From NCBI GenBank assembly GCA_003157895.1, contig PMKW01000045.1, positions 1 to 18,958 on the forward strand: a stretch of 18,958 nt of DNA, written 5' to 3'. The notes below the pieces were generated by a model, which saw nothing but the letters and a program-made list of their open reading frames with translations, made no database searches and was not told where the DNA came from. The DNA is from Methanoregula sp. (GTDB taxonomy: Archaea > Halobacteriota > Methanomicrobia > Methanomicrobiales > Methanospirillaceae). This document shows, piece by piece, positions 7,815 through 15,467 of this stretch (the stretch's first letter is position 1; each line of letters starts with the position of its first letter). The position numbers were made by a program, and so were the translations under genes.

Positions 7815-7819
7815 TTTTT
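7815..7819 (+). terminator. Short T-run after argF
   Basis: A T4 run (7808-7811) and a T5 run (7815-7819) lie 18-29 nt after the argF stop. Archaeal termination often uses such U-tracts without a hairpin. This is a weak example. Confidence 0.35.
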
Positions 7820-7857
7820 ATCGAGTAAACCTTGCACAGATCCTTTAAAATCGATAG

Positions 7858-7959
7858 GGACTGATGCCCCCAGATCCCCGCTTATGATGACTGTCACCAT
7901 TGTCATCGAAGTCCGGGGACTTCCCGGACTCGTGGTTCTGATCAACCATGCATCAGTCC
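7858..7959. other. Candidate structured element with four nested stems, argF/argG gap
   Basis: A 10-bp perfect inverted repeat, GGACTGATGC (7858-7867) and GCATCAGTCC (7950-7959), encloses three further stems. These are GATGAC/GTCATC (7886-7891 with 7902-7907), GTCCGGG/CCCGGAC (7911-7917 with 7923-7929) and TGGTT/AACCA (7933-7937 with 7944-7948). Together they form a closed multibranch fold of 102 nt. It is not a tRNA: the closing stem is too long and there is no T-loop signature or CCA end. The third stem has an alternative partner, GAAGTCC/GGACTTC (7908-7914 with 7917-7923). A TTTAAAA box at 7844-7850 could drive it on the + strand, but the spacing is poor. It may be a small RNA, an mRNA 3' element or a DNA repeat; the strand is unknown. 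Confidence 0.45.
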
Positions 7960-7990
7960 AAGAGGTCCTGATGAGTTCTTCTCATGCCTC

Positions 7991-8004
7991 ACCTCATATG
8001 AGGT
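7991..8004. repeat. 14-bp palindrome ACCTCATATGAGGT
   Basis: A perfect palindrome five bases before the A7 run that follows argG on the minus strand. Its arms equal those of the palindrome at 2752-2763. As a minus-strand hairpin followed by a U-run it could act as the argG terminator. Confidence 0.5.
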
Positions 8005-8008
8005 TCGG

Positions 8009-8015
8009 AAAAAAA
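8009..8015 (-). terminator. U-tract directly after argG
   Basis: An A7 run abuts the argG stop codon and gives U7 in the transcript. The palindrome at 7991-8004 follows on the transcript side. Confidence 0.5.
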
Positions 8016-9212
8016 TTACCTGCCTTTCTTTTTCTGCAGCTGTTTTACCATGCGTGCCTGGATACCGAAATAATAGGAAACACCGATAGCATGGCACTGG
8101 TCGATGGAAGCACTGTCAAAGGAGACGAGATCGCTTGAGTAGATCGCACACGGGGAACTCCTGCCCAGTACCCGCACGCTTCCCTTGAAGAACTCCAGGT
8201 CCACCTTCCCGTTCACCCGCTGCTGGGTGGTATCGATAAAGGCGTTCAGGGCATTGTAGAGCGGCTCGTACACGAGCCCTTTATAGGCCAGCTCGGACCA
8301 CTTGTCATCGACCATCCGCTTGAAAACCAGTTCCTGCCGGGTGAGGACAAGGGCTTCAAGATCACGGTGGGCTGTAAGGATGACCGTGGCCGCGGGGTGC
8401 TCGTAGTTTTCCCGTGCCTTCAGGCCGAGAATCCGGTCTTCGATCATATCGTTCCGTCCAATGCCATGCTTTCCGGCCATCTGGTTCAGCTTCTGGATCA
8501 ATGCATAGCCGGGCATTTTCTTCCCGTTGAGTGCAACCGGGACTCCATCTTTGAATACCATGGTCAGTTTTTCCGGCTTGGCCGGAGCCTTTTCCGGGGA
8601 TACGGTCCAGAGGTAGATCTCCTCCGGGGGATGGTAGGCGGGGTTTTCCAGTTCGCCGCCCTCGATGCTCCGGCTCCAGCAGTTCTCGTCCATGCTCCAT
8701 GGCTTGTCTTTTTTCACCGGCACCGGGATCTTATGTTTTTTCGCATAATCGATCTCCCAGTCGCGGGTGAGGTTGAGCTCGCGGATAGGTGCAACGACTT
8801 CGAGCCCGGCCCCGCGGATGATAAAATCGAACCGGAGCTGGTCATTTCCCTTTCCGGTGCAGCCATGGCCGATTGCAGTCGCGCCCTCTTTCTTTGCTAT
8901 TTTTACCACTTCTTCTGCAATGAGGGGGCGGGCAAGGGATGTTCCCATGGGATAGCCTTCATACGACCCGTTCGCCTTTATTGCCGGAAAAATATGATCT
9001 TTGACAAATTTTTCCCGGGCGTCGATGGTATAATGACGGTCAGCAAGTTTCTTTCCTTTTTCTGTGGCAACGTCAATCTCTTCATCACGCTGGCCGACAT
9101 TGACGGCAACCGTCACGACGCAATCATATCCATACCGTTCCTTTAACAGCGGGATACATATGGAGGTGTCAAGCCCCCCGGAATACGCAAGAACAATAGT
9201 GCCTTTTCCCAT
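8016..9212 (-). CDS. argG: Argininosuccinate synthase
   Basis: A 398-residue cytoplasmic enzyme condensing citrulline and aspartate with ATP to give argininosuccinate, the step after ArgF. The ATP-pyrophosphatase loop AYSGGLDTS is at 9-17. Other family blocks are [29 protein letters not shown] and [19 protein letters not shown]. The length is normal. The start is supported by GGGAGG just upstream of the ATG and by a TATA-like box near 9260-9268. It is encoded opposite to argF and the two 3' ends face each other across a 225-bp gap. argH, which would complete arginine synthesis, is not in this window. Confidence 0.97.
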   Translation of the reverse strand: MGKGTIVLAYSGGLDTSICIPLLKERYGYDCVVTVAVNVGQRDEEIDVATEKGKKLADRHYTIDAREKFVKDHIFPAIKANGSYEGYPMGTSLARPLIAEEVVKIAKKEGATAIGHGCTGKGNDQLRFDFIIRGAGLEVVAPIRELNLTRDWEIDYAKKHKIPVPVKKDKPWSMDENCWSRSIEGGELENPAYHPPEEIYLWTVSPEKAPAKPEKLTMVFKDGVPVALNGKKMPGYALIQKLNQMAGKHGIGRNDMIEDRILGLKARENYEHPAATVILTAHRDLEALVLTRQELVFKRMVDDKWSELAYKGLVYEPLYNALNAFIDTTQQRVNGKVDLEFFKGSVRVLGRSSPCAIYSSDLVSFDSASIDQCHAIGVSYYFGIQARMVKQLQKKKGR

Positions 9213-9259
9213 AATGGTCCTCCCGTGGGATGGTTATCCAGTAGTACTATGCCGTTTCA

Positions 9260-9268
9260 GCATATATG
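9260..9268 (-). promoter_or_regulatory. TATA-like box for argG
   Basis: GCATATATG on the + strand lies 48-56 nt upstream of the argG ATG. It predicts a start near 9237 and a leader of about 25 nt, which carries the GGGAGG binding site. Confidence 0.45.
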
Positions 9269-9341
9269 TTCAGGGTGAGGCGCCATGGTAAAACAGAGAG
9301 AAGACAGCGTTCCGTATCGAACCTGTCATTTATCAAAGAAC

Positions 9342-9349
9342 AAAAAAAA
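9342..9349 (-). terminator. U8 terminator after the cupredoxin-like lipoprotein gene
   Basis: An A8 run on the + strand gives U8 in the minus-strand transcript about 43 nt after the stop. A 6-bp stem TTCAGG/CCTGAA (9354-9359 with 9368-9373) precedes it on the transcript. Confidence 0.5.
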
Positions 9350-9391
9350 GTTGTTCAGGCATAGGATCCTGAACGGCCGGGTATTGCCTGT

Positions 9392-9901
9392 TTACTGGGT
9401 GACAACGATCTTTCCGATTGTCTCCGGCTGGAACACGGTCTTATAGTCATAGTAACCCGCTTTGTCAAAGGTGACGTTAAATGGAGTGCTGTTGCCGTAA
9501 GGAACGGTTATTGTATCCATACTGCCGAAGTACTGTGCAGTCTGCACATTAATTGCCTGAACGCCATGGGGCTTATACGGGTCAGCATTTACCCAGACAA
9601 CCTTTGTGCCAACCGGGATGATGACCGTTGTGCCCGGAGTAATCGTCATGTCAGAATTGAAGGTGATCGTGACAAACGGCTGGGGGGTTGGTGTTGGTGT
9701 TGGTGTTGCATTCGGGGTCTGGTTAACGACGACGACAACCACTTCGGTGGTCGGGATCGGGGTGGGGGTCAGTGTAGGAGCAATGGTCGTCGGAACCGGC
9801 GTTGGGGTCGGTGTAGCCACTGGGGTGGCAGGCTGGGATGTGCATCCCGCGAGCAGAATCCCGATAAACAGGATTGCGAGAACAACAAAAAGTTTCTTCA
9901 T
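9392..9901 (-). CDS. Lipoprotein with Thr-Pro linker and degenerate cupredoxin-like domain
   Basis: A 169-residue exported protein. The N-terminus MKKLFVVLAILFIGILLAGC is a signal peptide with lipobox LAGC; C20 would be lipidated, anchoring it outside the cell membrane. A Pro/Thr-rich, probably extended linker (about 24-75) follows, with a run of six valines at 54-59. The C-terminal domain (about 77-169) has the beta-strand pattern of plastocyanin-like cupredoxins, with VVWVNADPYKPHGV and AGYYDYKTVFQPETIGKIVV. H112 fits the first copper histidine. The usual C-x2-H-P-x-M cluster reads T155, Q158, P159, T161, so copper binding looks lost. Partner unknown. The frame extends upstream to 9940, but the signal peptide and the TATA-like box at 9922 fix the start at 9901. 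Confidence 0.8.
   Translation of the reverse strand: MKKLFVVLAILFIGILLAGCTSQPATPVATPTPTPVPTTIAPTLTPTPIPTTEVVVVVVNQTPNATPTPTPTPQPFVTITFNSDMTITPGTTVIIPVGTKVVWVNADPYKPHGVQAINVQTAQYFGSMDTITVPYGNSTPFNVTFDKAGYYDYKTVFQPETIGKIVVTQ
9688..9708. repeat. Short 6-bp tandem repeat in the Thr-Pro linker
   Basis: TTGGTG is repeated about 3.5 times on the + strand and encodes the PTPTPTP part of the lipoprotein linker on the minus strand. Such tracts can change length by slippage in steps of two residues without breaking the frame. Confidence 0.6.
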
Positions 9902-9921
9902 GCATGTTTTTTGGTTATTTC

Positions 9922-9932
9922 GGTATATAAGC
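9922..9932 (-). promoter_or_regulatory. TATA-like box for the lipoprotein gene
   Basis: GGTATATAAGC is centred 26 nt upstream of the ATG at 9901, so the mRNA is probably leaderless. The upstream in-frame ATG at 9940 would lie before the promoter, which argues against it. Confidence 0.55.
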
Positions 9933-10005
9933 ATATTCAATTATTTTTTTCCGGGTCACTGGACAAACAGTTTTGTTTCCGGGAGAATTGGTCTTCGCGG
10001 ACCCC

Positions 10006-10013
10006 AAAAAAAA
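10006..10013 (-). terminator. U8 terminator after carB
   Basis: An A8 run between C4 and G3 on the + strand gives U8 in the carB transcript about 27 nt after its stop. The flanking CCCC and GGG can pair across the run. Confidence 0.5.
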
Positions 10014-10039
10014 GGGATAATCAGAATTTTACGCCGTAA

Positions 10040-13000
10040 TCACATCAGATAATGGCTTATTGGTTCCAGCGTGACCTTCTCGCGCTTGACTGCATCAATG
10101 GCAAGCGCTGCTGCCCGCGCTGCCTGAAGCGTGGTAATATAGGGGATCTGGAAGTCCACTGCCGCACGCATGATCTGGTAATGGTCCTCCCGGGACTTTT
10201 TATCCTGGGGGGTATTGATGATGAGCCGTATCTCGCCATGCCGCATCATGTCCAGCACGTTGGGAGAGCCTTCCTGTACCTTGCGGACAAGATGCGCTTC
10301 AATGCCTGCTTCGTACAGGTAGTCAACGGTCCCTTCCGTGCCGTACAGCACGAGCCCGAGATCCCGGAGTTTCCGCGCGATGGGGATTACTTCATCTTTC
10401 TGTTCCATATTCACGGATATGAAGATGTTGCCCTTGAGCGGGAGTTCGTTGTCTGCCGAAATGCAGGCCTTGTAAAACGCAAGTCCGAAATCGTAGTCAA
10501 TACCCATGACCTCCCCCGTGCTCTTCATTTCGGGCCCGAGCATGGTATCGACACCGGCAAGCTTGTTGAACGGGAGCAGCACCTCTTTTACCGCCACATG
10601 CTTAATCTCGCGCTCTTTATACCCGAGATCCTTGAGTTTTCTTCCGACCATTACCTTTGCTGCGATCTTCGCGATCGGGATCCCGGTTGCCTTGGATACG
10701 AAGGGGACGGTGCGGCTCGCCCGCGGGTTTGCTTCGAGAATATATACGACATTGTCCTTGACTGCCATCTGGAGGTTGACCAGACCGACAACCCCAAGCC
10801 CGAGGGCGAGTTTACGGGTATAAATCCTGACGGTTTCAACCACTTCCGGCGGGAGTGACTGGGTCGGTATAACACAGGCTGAATCTCCCGAATGGATGCC
10901 TGCCTGTTCGATATGCTCCATGATACCGCCGATCAAAACCTCCGTACCATCGCAGACCGCATCGACATCGAGTTCGATCGCGTTCTGGAGGTAGGAATCG
11001 ATCAGTACCGGGTGGTTTCTGCTGACGCGGACAGCCTCTTTCATATAAGTCTCGAGTTCGTACTCATCATGGACAATCTCCATTGCCCGTCCGCCAAGGA
11101 CATAGGACGGCCGTACGAGCACCGGGTAACCGATCTTCTCGGCCTTCTTCTTTGCCTCTGCCTCCGAATAAGCTGAGGTGTTTGCCGGGCAGGGAATCCT
11201 GAGCTTTTTCAGGAGCACGCTGAACCGGTCGCGGTCCTCCGCGATATCCATGGCATCGGGGCTGGTACCAAGGATGCGGGATTCAAGGCCCAGCCGCTTG
11301 ATCTCTTCCTCTATGGGGACGGCGAGGTTGACCGCATTCTGCCCCCCGAACTGGACCATGACCCCGTAATAACGATCCTTTTTCAGGATATTCATCACGT
11401 CCTCGAGTTGCATGGGCTCGAAAAAGAGCCGGTCCGAGGTGTCGAAGTCTGTGGAGACGGTTTCCGGGTTGTTATTGACGATGTGCACCTCGACGCCTTC
11501 CTCTTCCCGCAGGGCCTGTACTGCATGGACCGTGCAGTAGTCGAATTCAATGCCCTGCCCGATACGGATCGGTCCCGATCCCAGTATGAGAACTTTTTTA
11601 GTATCCGTAGGGATGATCTCGCACGCGGGTTCATACGTGGAATAGAAGTACGGGGTGTTGGCGGGGAACTCGGCGGCGCACGTATCGACCATCTTGTAGG
11701 AAGGGGCTGCAACAATGGTCTCAATTTCCCGGAGTGTTTTCCCGGTAACCTGCACTATCTCCGCATTGGAGAATCCATAACGTTTGGCAAGGACGATTCC
11801 CTCATTGCTATCCGGGGCCGCTGCCAGGCTTTTTTCCAGATCTACGATATTCTTGATCTTCTCCAGGAAGAACGGCGTGATGGACGTGAGCTGGACGATC
11901 TCGTCAATTGTCATCCCCTGTCGCAGTGCATCGAAAAGACAGTGGAATCGTTCGTCCGTTGGCCTCGAGAGGATCATCCGGATCTCGCTCGGGCTCGTAT
12001 GAGTCTGGACATCGGTATCGAGCGAGCGCTTGGCTTTCATGAATGCCTCTTCAAGGGTACGTCCGATAGCCATCACCTCCCCGGTACTCTTCATGGAAGT
12101 CGAGAGCGTCCTGTCGGCCCCCTTGAACTTGTCAAAGGGCCAGCGGGGGATCTTGACAACAATATAATCGATCATTGGTTCGAACGAAGCCGGTGTACAC
12201 CCTGTGACTGTATTGGTAATCTCGTCGAGGCGCAGTCCGATGGCAATCTTTGCAGCAACCCGTGCAATAGGATATCCTGTAGCCTTTGAAGCGAGGGCCG
12301 ATGACCGCGATACCCTCGGGTTCACTTCAATGACGCGGTAATCCCCGTTGAGGAATGCGAACTGGACATTGCAGCCGCCCTGAACATCAAGCGCTCTGAT
12401 GATACGGATGGCAGCACTGCGCATCATCTGGAATTCGTCATCCCTGAGGGTGAGGATCGGTGCCACGACGACACTTTCCCCCGTATGGATGCCCATCGGG
12501 TCGACGTTCTCCATCCCGCAGACAATGATACAGGTATCCGAAGAATCCCGCATCACTTCAAATTCAATCTCTTTCCAGCCCAGGACACTTTCTTCAATGA
12601 GGACCTGATGAATGCGCGAACGGGAGAGTCCCAGTTCAATGATCCGTGCCAGTTCCTCACGTGTTTTGCCGATCCCACCCCCGGCACCGCCAAGGGTGTA
12701 TGCCGGGCGTACAACTGCAGGAAGTCCAATCTCTTTTATCACCTCATCGATCTGGCTGAGTGAAGTGAGGATAGTGCTCCTTGGGACCGGCTCTCCGATA
12801 CTGGTCATGAGATCCCGGAATTTTTCCCGATCCTCTCCTTTATAGATAGCCTCAAGCGGCGTCCCGAGAATTTCCACACCTTTCAGAGCACCCCTTTCTG
12901 CCAGTTCAGCGGTCAGGTTCAGAGCCGTCTGGCCTCCCATCCCGGAAAGAATGCCATCGGGTCTCTCCTTATCTATGATCTTTGCTATGACGTCTGCCCG

Positions 13001-13207
13001 GAGGGGTTCGATATATATTTCGTCTGCCATGTCCGGATCGGTCATGATTGTTGCAGGATTGGAATTAACAAGTACAACCTTTATCCCTTCTTCCCGGAGT
13101 GCACGGCACGCCTGGGACCCGGAAAAGTCAAACTCTGCGGCCTGCCCGATCTGGATTGGTCCCGACCCGATCAGAAGGACTTTTTTGATATCAGTCCTCT
13201 TGGGCAT
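10040..13207 (-). CDS. carB: Carbamoyl-phosphate synthase large subunit
   Basis: A full-length 1055-residue enzyme. It makes carbamoyl phosphate from bicarbonate, two ATP and ammonia delivered by CarA. Residues 1-400 form the carboxyphosphate ATP-grasp half (start region LLIGSGPIQIGQAAEFDFSG). About 400-550 is the oligomerisation domain. About 550-930 is the carbamoyl-phosphate half, which repeats the motif as LILGSGPIRIGQGIEFDYCT, and about 930-1055 is the MGS-like allosteric domain (NIFISVNMEQKDEV onward). The two halves show the usual internal duplication, with the paired motifs IEVNPRVSRSSALASKATGYPIA and ILEANPRASRTVPFVSKATGIPIA visible in shortened form. Both halves are in one gene, unlike some thermophilic archaea with a split carB. 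The ATG directly follows the carA stop codon, so translation is coupled. Confidence 0.97.
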   Translation of the reverse strand: MPKRTDIKKVLLIGSGPIQIGQAAEFDFSGSQACRALREEGIKVVLVNSNPATIMTDPDMADEIYIEPLRADVIAKIIDKERPDGILSGMGGQTALNLTAELAERGALKGVEILGTPLEAIYKGEDREKFRDLMTSIGEPVPRSTILTSLSQIDEVIKEIGLPAVVRPAYTLGGAGGGIGKTREELARIIELGLSRSRIHQVLIEESVLGWKEIEFEVMRDSSDTCIIVCGMENVDPMGIHTGESVVVAPILTLRDDEFQMMRSAAIRIIRALDVQGGCNVQFAFLNGDYRVIEVNPRVSRSSALASKATGYPIARVAAKIAIGLRLDEITNTVTGCTPASFEPMIDYIVVKIPRWPFDKFKGADRTLSTSMKSTGEVMAIGRTLEEAFMKAKRSLDTDVQTHTSPSEIRMILSRPTDERFHCLFDALRQGMTIDEIVQLTSITPFFLEKIKNIVDLEKSLAAAPDSNEGIVLAKRYGFSNAEIVQVTGKTLREIETIVAAPSYKMVDTCAAEFPANTPYFYSTYEPACEIIPTDTKKVLILGSGPIRIGQGIEFDYCTVHAVQALREEEGVEVHIVNNNPETVSTDFDTSDRLFFEPMQLEDVMNILKKDRYYGVMVQFGGQNAVNLAVPIEEEIKRLGLESRILGTSPDAMDIAEDRDRFSVLLKKLRIPCPANTSAYSEAEAKKKAEKIGYPVLVRPSYVLGGRAMEIVHDEYELETYMKEAVRVSRNHPVLIDSYLQNAIELDVDAVCDGTEVLIGGIMEHIEQAGIHSGDSACVIPTQSLPPEVVETVRIYTRKLALGLGVVGLVNLQMAVKDNVVYILEANPRASRTVPFVSKATGIPIAKIAAKVMVGRKLKDLGYKEREIKHVAVKEVLLPFNKLAGVDTMLGPEMKSTGEVMGIDYDFGLAFYKACISADNELPLKGNIFISVNMEQKDEVIPIARKLRDLGLVLYGTEGTVDYLYEAGIEAHLVRKVQEGSPNVLDMMRHGEIRLIINTPQDKKSREDHYQIMRAAVDFQIPYITTLQAARAAALAIDAVKREKVTLEPISHYLM

Positions 13208-14272
13208 TTAGAGGAGCCTCCTGAACATCGCGTCAAAGAAGTGTGCTTCTGTATCCCGTGGCCCGCCATGTGCTTCGGGATGGAATTGTACGGTAGTAAC
13301 GTCAAGATCCGTATTTTCGAACCCCTCGACCGTACCATCATTCACGTTGGTATACGTGATCTTTGACCCCTCCGGGAGGGACTCTGCATCAACGGCGAAG
13401 CCATGGTTCTGGGTCGTGATGAAGATCCTGCCATCCTTGTACCTGACCGGCTGGTTTGCTCCCCGGTGCCCGAATTTGAGCTTGTAGGTATTGCCGCCGA
13501 TGGCAAGGGCCGAGACCTGGTTGCCCATGCAGATCCCGAAGATCGGGAGTTCCCCGAGCAGTTCCCGGACACAGGCAATGGCATCGGGGGCCTGCTTGGG
13601 ATCACCCGGACCGTTGCTGATGAACAGCGCGTCAGGCCGGCAGGCACGCACCTGGTCAGCGATTGCATTGTGGGGGAAGACGTAAAGGTCCCCGCCCCGC
13701 TTCGAGAGGCTCGTGAGCTGGTTCTTCTTGATCCCAAGGTCGATGACAGCGATGCGTTTCCCGCTGCCCGTAATATGGTACGGCTCTTTGCAGGATACCT
13801 CAGGAATGGGAACGATATCGCAGATCGTGAGGGTCTTCCGGGCGAGTTTTACCGCGTATTCTCCGTCATCGCTCCCGAGAACCATAGCGGCACGCATCGT
13901 CCCATGGACACGGGTCCGGATAGTAAGTGCCCGCGTATCAACACCGGTCATCCCGAGAAGATGTTTCTCTTCAAAAAAGGATCTGATGGAAGGCAGGGCG
14001 GCAGGTTTTTCGCAGATCTCCTTTGCGATCGCACCGAGGGCACAGACGCGGGGGTTCTGAAAGTTCTGCCGGTCAACACCATAATTGCCGATGAGCGGGA
14101 ACGTGAACATCAGGATCTGGCCGAAATAACTGGGATCCGTCAGGGACTCCATGTACCCGGTCATCTGTGTATTGAAAACGAGTTCCCCGGCACATTCACC
14201 TTCTACGCCGAAACCCTCACCCACAACAATATGCCCATCCTCAAGACCCAGAACCGCCTTCATGATTTCCAT
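13208..14272 (-). CDS. carA: Carbamoyl-phosphate synthase small (glutaminase) subunit
   Basis: A 354-residue glutamine amidotransferase subunit that releases ammonia from glutamine for CarB. The N-terminal CPSase domain begins MKAVLGLEDGHIVVGEGFG. The class I glutaminase domain has FGICMGNQ with the nucleophilic cysteine, KFGHRGANQPV, and FHPEAHGGPRD carrying the catalytic His and Glu. Two starts are possible, at 14272 (MEIMKAV) and 14263 (MKAV); GGAA lies just before the second, and a nearly leaderless start fits the first. The open frame runs on to 14458, but that extension is low-quality sequence and would overlap the start of the ferritin reading frame and its promoter. carA TAA and carB ATG directly abut. 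Confidence 0.95.
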   Translation of the reverse strand: MEIMKAVLGLEDGHIVVGEGFGVEGECAGELVFNTQMTGYMESLTDPSYFGQILMFTFPLIGNYGVDRQNFQNPRVCALGAIAKEICEKPAALPSIRSFFEEKHLLGMTGVDTRALTIRTRVHGTMRAAMVLGSDDGEYAVKLARKTLTICDIVPIPEVSCKEPYHITGSGKRIAVIDLGIKKNQLTSLSKRGGDLYVFPHNAIADQVRACRPDALFISNGPGDPKQAPDAIACVRELLGELPIFGICMGNQVSALAIGGNTYKLKFGHRGANQPVRYKDGRIFITTQNHGFAVDAESLPEGSKITYTNVNDGTVEGFENTDLDVTTVQFHPEAHGGPRDTEAHFFDAMFRRLL

Positions 14273-14290
14273 ATGTAATGTGCCTGAATA

Positions 14291-14300
14291 GTTATTAACG
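14291..14300 (-). promoter_or_regulatory. Possible TATA-like box for carAB
   Basis: GTTATTAACG on the + strand is centred about 24 nt upstream of the first possible carA start and 33 nt before the second. The match to a TATA consensus is weak, and position is the main support. Confidence 0.3.
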
Positions 14301-14423
14301 ATAGTGCAGACACCGGTCACGGACTGTTCGCACTCCTGAAAACCTGTCAAGGATCCCGTTCCGCTGCCAATATTGCCACCCTCAAAACCGCAGGGACTGG
14401 CATTATCGCGGGTTTGCCGGCAA

Positions 14424-14436
14424 AGATATACATAAA
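14424..14436 (+). promoter_or_regulatory. TATA-like box for the Dps-like ferritin gene
   Basis: AGATATACATAAA lies 54-66 nt before the ATG at 14490, predicting a start near 14456 and a leader of about 34 nt that carries GGTGA at 14480-14484. Confidence 0.45.
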
Positions 14437-14489
14437 TCCGTTTACGGTCGATGATCACGTATCAGTCAATCCAATTGACGGTGAATTTC

Positions 14490-14987
14490 ATGGGAACACA
14501 GGGAAGGAAAATTGTTGATACTGATGTTGGGGAGCTCTTAAAACTCCTCAATAAGGCATACTCTGATGAATGGCTTGCATACTACCAGTACTGGATTGGT
14601 TCAAAAGTTGTCAGAGGGCCTAACAAGGAGGCGGTTATTGCCGAACTTACGTTACACGCGACAGAAGAACTGGGGCATGCCGTCCTTTTAACAACAAGAA
14701 TTATCCAGCTTGGCGGGGTGCCGATAACGAAACCGGAAGACTGGTACAAACACACAAACTGCGGGTACGATGCGCCCGATGACCCGTTCATTGTTAAAGT
14801 GCTGGAACAGAATATCAAGGGTGAGCAGTGTGCCATCAAGAGCTACAACAGCCTCTTAAAAAAGACAAGAGACAAGGACCCGGTAACCTATAATATCGTC
14901 CTTGGCATCCTCCAGATGGAAGTCGAGCATGAAGAGGATCTCCAGGCGCTGCTCGAAGATGTGAACATCATTATGAAAAACAAGTAA
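14490..14987 (+). CDS. Dps-like (thioferritin-type) ferritin-fold protein
   Basis: A 165-residue four-helix-bundle protein of the ferritin superfamily. Diiron ligands fit E27 (SDEWLAYYQYW), E60 and H63 (ATEELGHA), E112 (IKGEQCAIK) and E144 with H147 (QMEVEHEE), a complete E, ExxH, E, ExxH set. Two cysteines, C91 (TNCGYDAPDDP) and C114 (GEQCA), lie where the DPSL or thioferritin subgroup carries its conserved pair near the diiron site. That subgroup forms cages that consume peroxide while oxidising iron, protecting cells from oxygen. A role in iron storage and oxidant defence is inferred. The ATG at 14490 is chosen because the upstream 13 codons lack family similarity and a GGTGA sits before it. 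Bacterioferritin is less likely, since no haem methionine context is seen. Redox genes follow on the same strand. Confidence 0.75.
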   Translation: MGTQGRKIVDTDVGELLKLLNKAYSDEWLAYYQYWIGSKVVRGPNKEAVIAELTLHATEELGHAVLLTTRIIQLGGVPITKPEDWYKHTNCGYDAPDDPFIVKVLEQNIKGEQCAIKSYNSLLKKTRDKDPVTYNIVLGILQMEVEHEEDLQALLEDVNIIMKNK

Positions 14988-14991
14988 TTCC

Positions 14992-14998
14992 TTTTTTT
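14992..14998 (+). terminator. T7 terminator after the ferritin-like gene
   Basis: A T7 run starts five bases after the TAA. This is the typical archaeal U-tract, and it separates the ferritin from the redoxin pair 198 bp away. Confidence 0.5.
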
Positions 14999-15128
14999 GT
15001 TATTCCGTTGTCATGATTCGCGGATTTTTTTATAGTAATGGTCTGGCACCGGATTATACGGTATATCTCCGGATCCTGGAAACTCACTGGTAAAGGTCTT
15101 ATACGTGCCTTCGGTTTCCCCTATCCCC

Positions 15129-15140
15129 ATTTATAAATAG
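15129..15140 (+). promoter_or_regulatory. TATA-like box for the redoxin pair
   Basis: CATTTATAAATA is a strong AT box 46-57 nt before the ATG at 15186. It predicts a start near 15160 and a leader of about 25 nt with AGGAA in it. Confidence 0.55.
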
Positions 15141-15185
15141 TATCTGCCGCAATCACCTTTCATAAAAACAGGAATATGGTTTTTT

Positions 15186-15467
15186 ATGGTTGTTGAACAC
15201 GTGAACGGGAAAAACAAGGGGAAGGTCATGCTGTATGCACTCTCCACCTGCGGCTGGTGTGCCAAGACCAAGGATCTCCTGCGGGAGCTCGGTATAGCAT
15301 TTGATTATACCTTTGTTGACCTGCTCGAGGGAATGGAACAGAACGAGGCAATGGACCAAGTCGAGAAGTTCAACCAGAGCGGTTCGTTCCCCACGCTCGT
15401 CATTGATAACCGGAAGAGCATCGTCGGTTTCAGGGAGAAGGAGATCCGGGAGGCTTTTGGTGCATGA
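15186..15467 (+). CDS. Glutaredoxin/NrdH-like redoxin
   Basis: A 93-residue thioredoxin-fold protein with the redox motif CGWC at 22-25 directly after the first beta strand (VMLYALST), and a cis-proline in GSFPTLVI (P69). The small size, lack of extra domains and the C-terminal GFREKEIREAF helix fit the glutaredoxin/NrdH group. Its gene overlaps the next one, an FTR-type disulfide reductase, by 4 bp (ATGA), so the two are very likely partners: the reductase would reduce the CGWC disulfide with electrons from ferredoxin. In Methanosarcina barkeri such a pair supplies a class III ribonucleotide reductase (established knowledge, from memory). No nrdD gene lies in this window, so the final target here is open. 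Confidence 0.85.
   Translation: MVVEHVNGKNKGKVMLYALSTCGWCAKTKDLLRELGIAFDYTFVDLLEGMEQNEAMDQVEKFNQSGSFPTLVIDNRKSIVGFREKEIREAFGA

Noticed and set aside
7884..7941. Box C/D small RNA (ATGATGA at 7884-7890, CTGA at 7938-7941)
   Set aside because: Both boxes exist, but the flanks cannot form the short closing stem next to the boxes, internal C'/D' boxes are missing and the interior is self-paired rather than a free guide.
7858..7959. tRNA-like cloverleaf
   Set aside because: Four stems are present, but the closing stem is 10 bp and the stems lack tRNA sizes. There is also no T-loop consensus, no anticodon-loop geometry and no CCA end.
7884..8138. Open frame of 84 codons on the + strand after argF
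   Set aside because: It runs through the stem array and antisense into the end of argG, shows no family motif and has no ribosome binding site.
9902..9940. Upstream start for the lipoprotein gene
   Set aside because: It would place 13 polar residues before the signal peptide and lies upstream of the TATA-like box.
11408..12289. Long antisense frame of 293 codons within carB
   Set aside because: It is a shadow of the GC-rich carB codons, with no recognisable motif. Similar shadows occur opposite argG (8367-9146), carA (13403-14278) and purD (5548-6291).
14273..14458. N-terminal extension of carA by 62 codons
   Set aside because: The extra residues lack family similarity, have mixed composition and would overlap the ferritin promoter. 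Conserved CarA begins at MKAVLGL.
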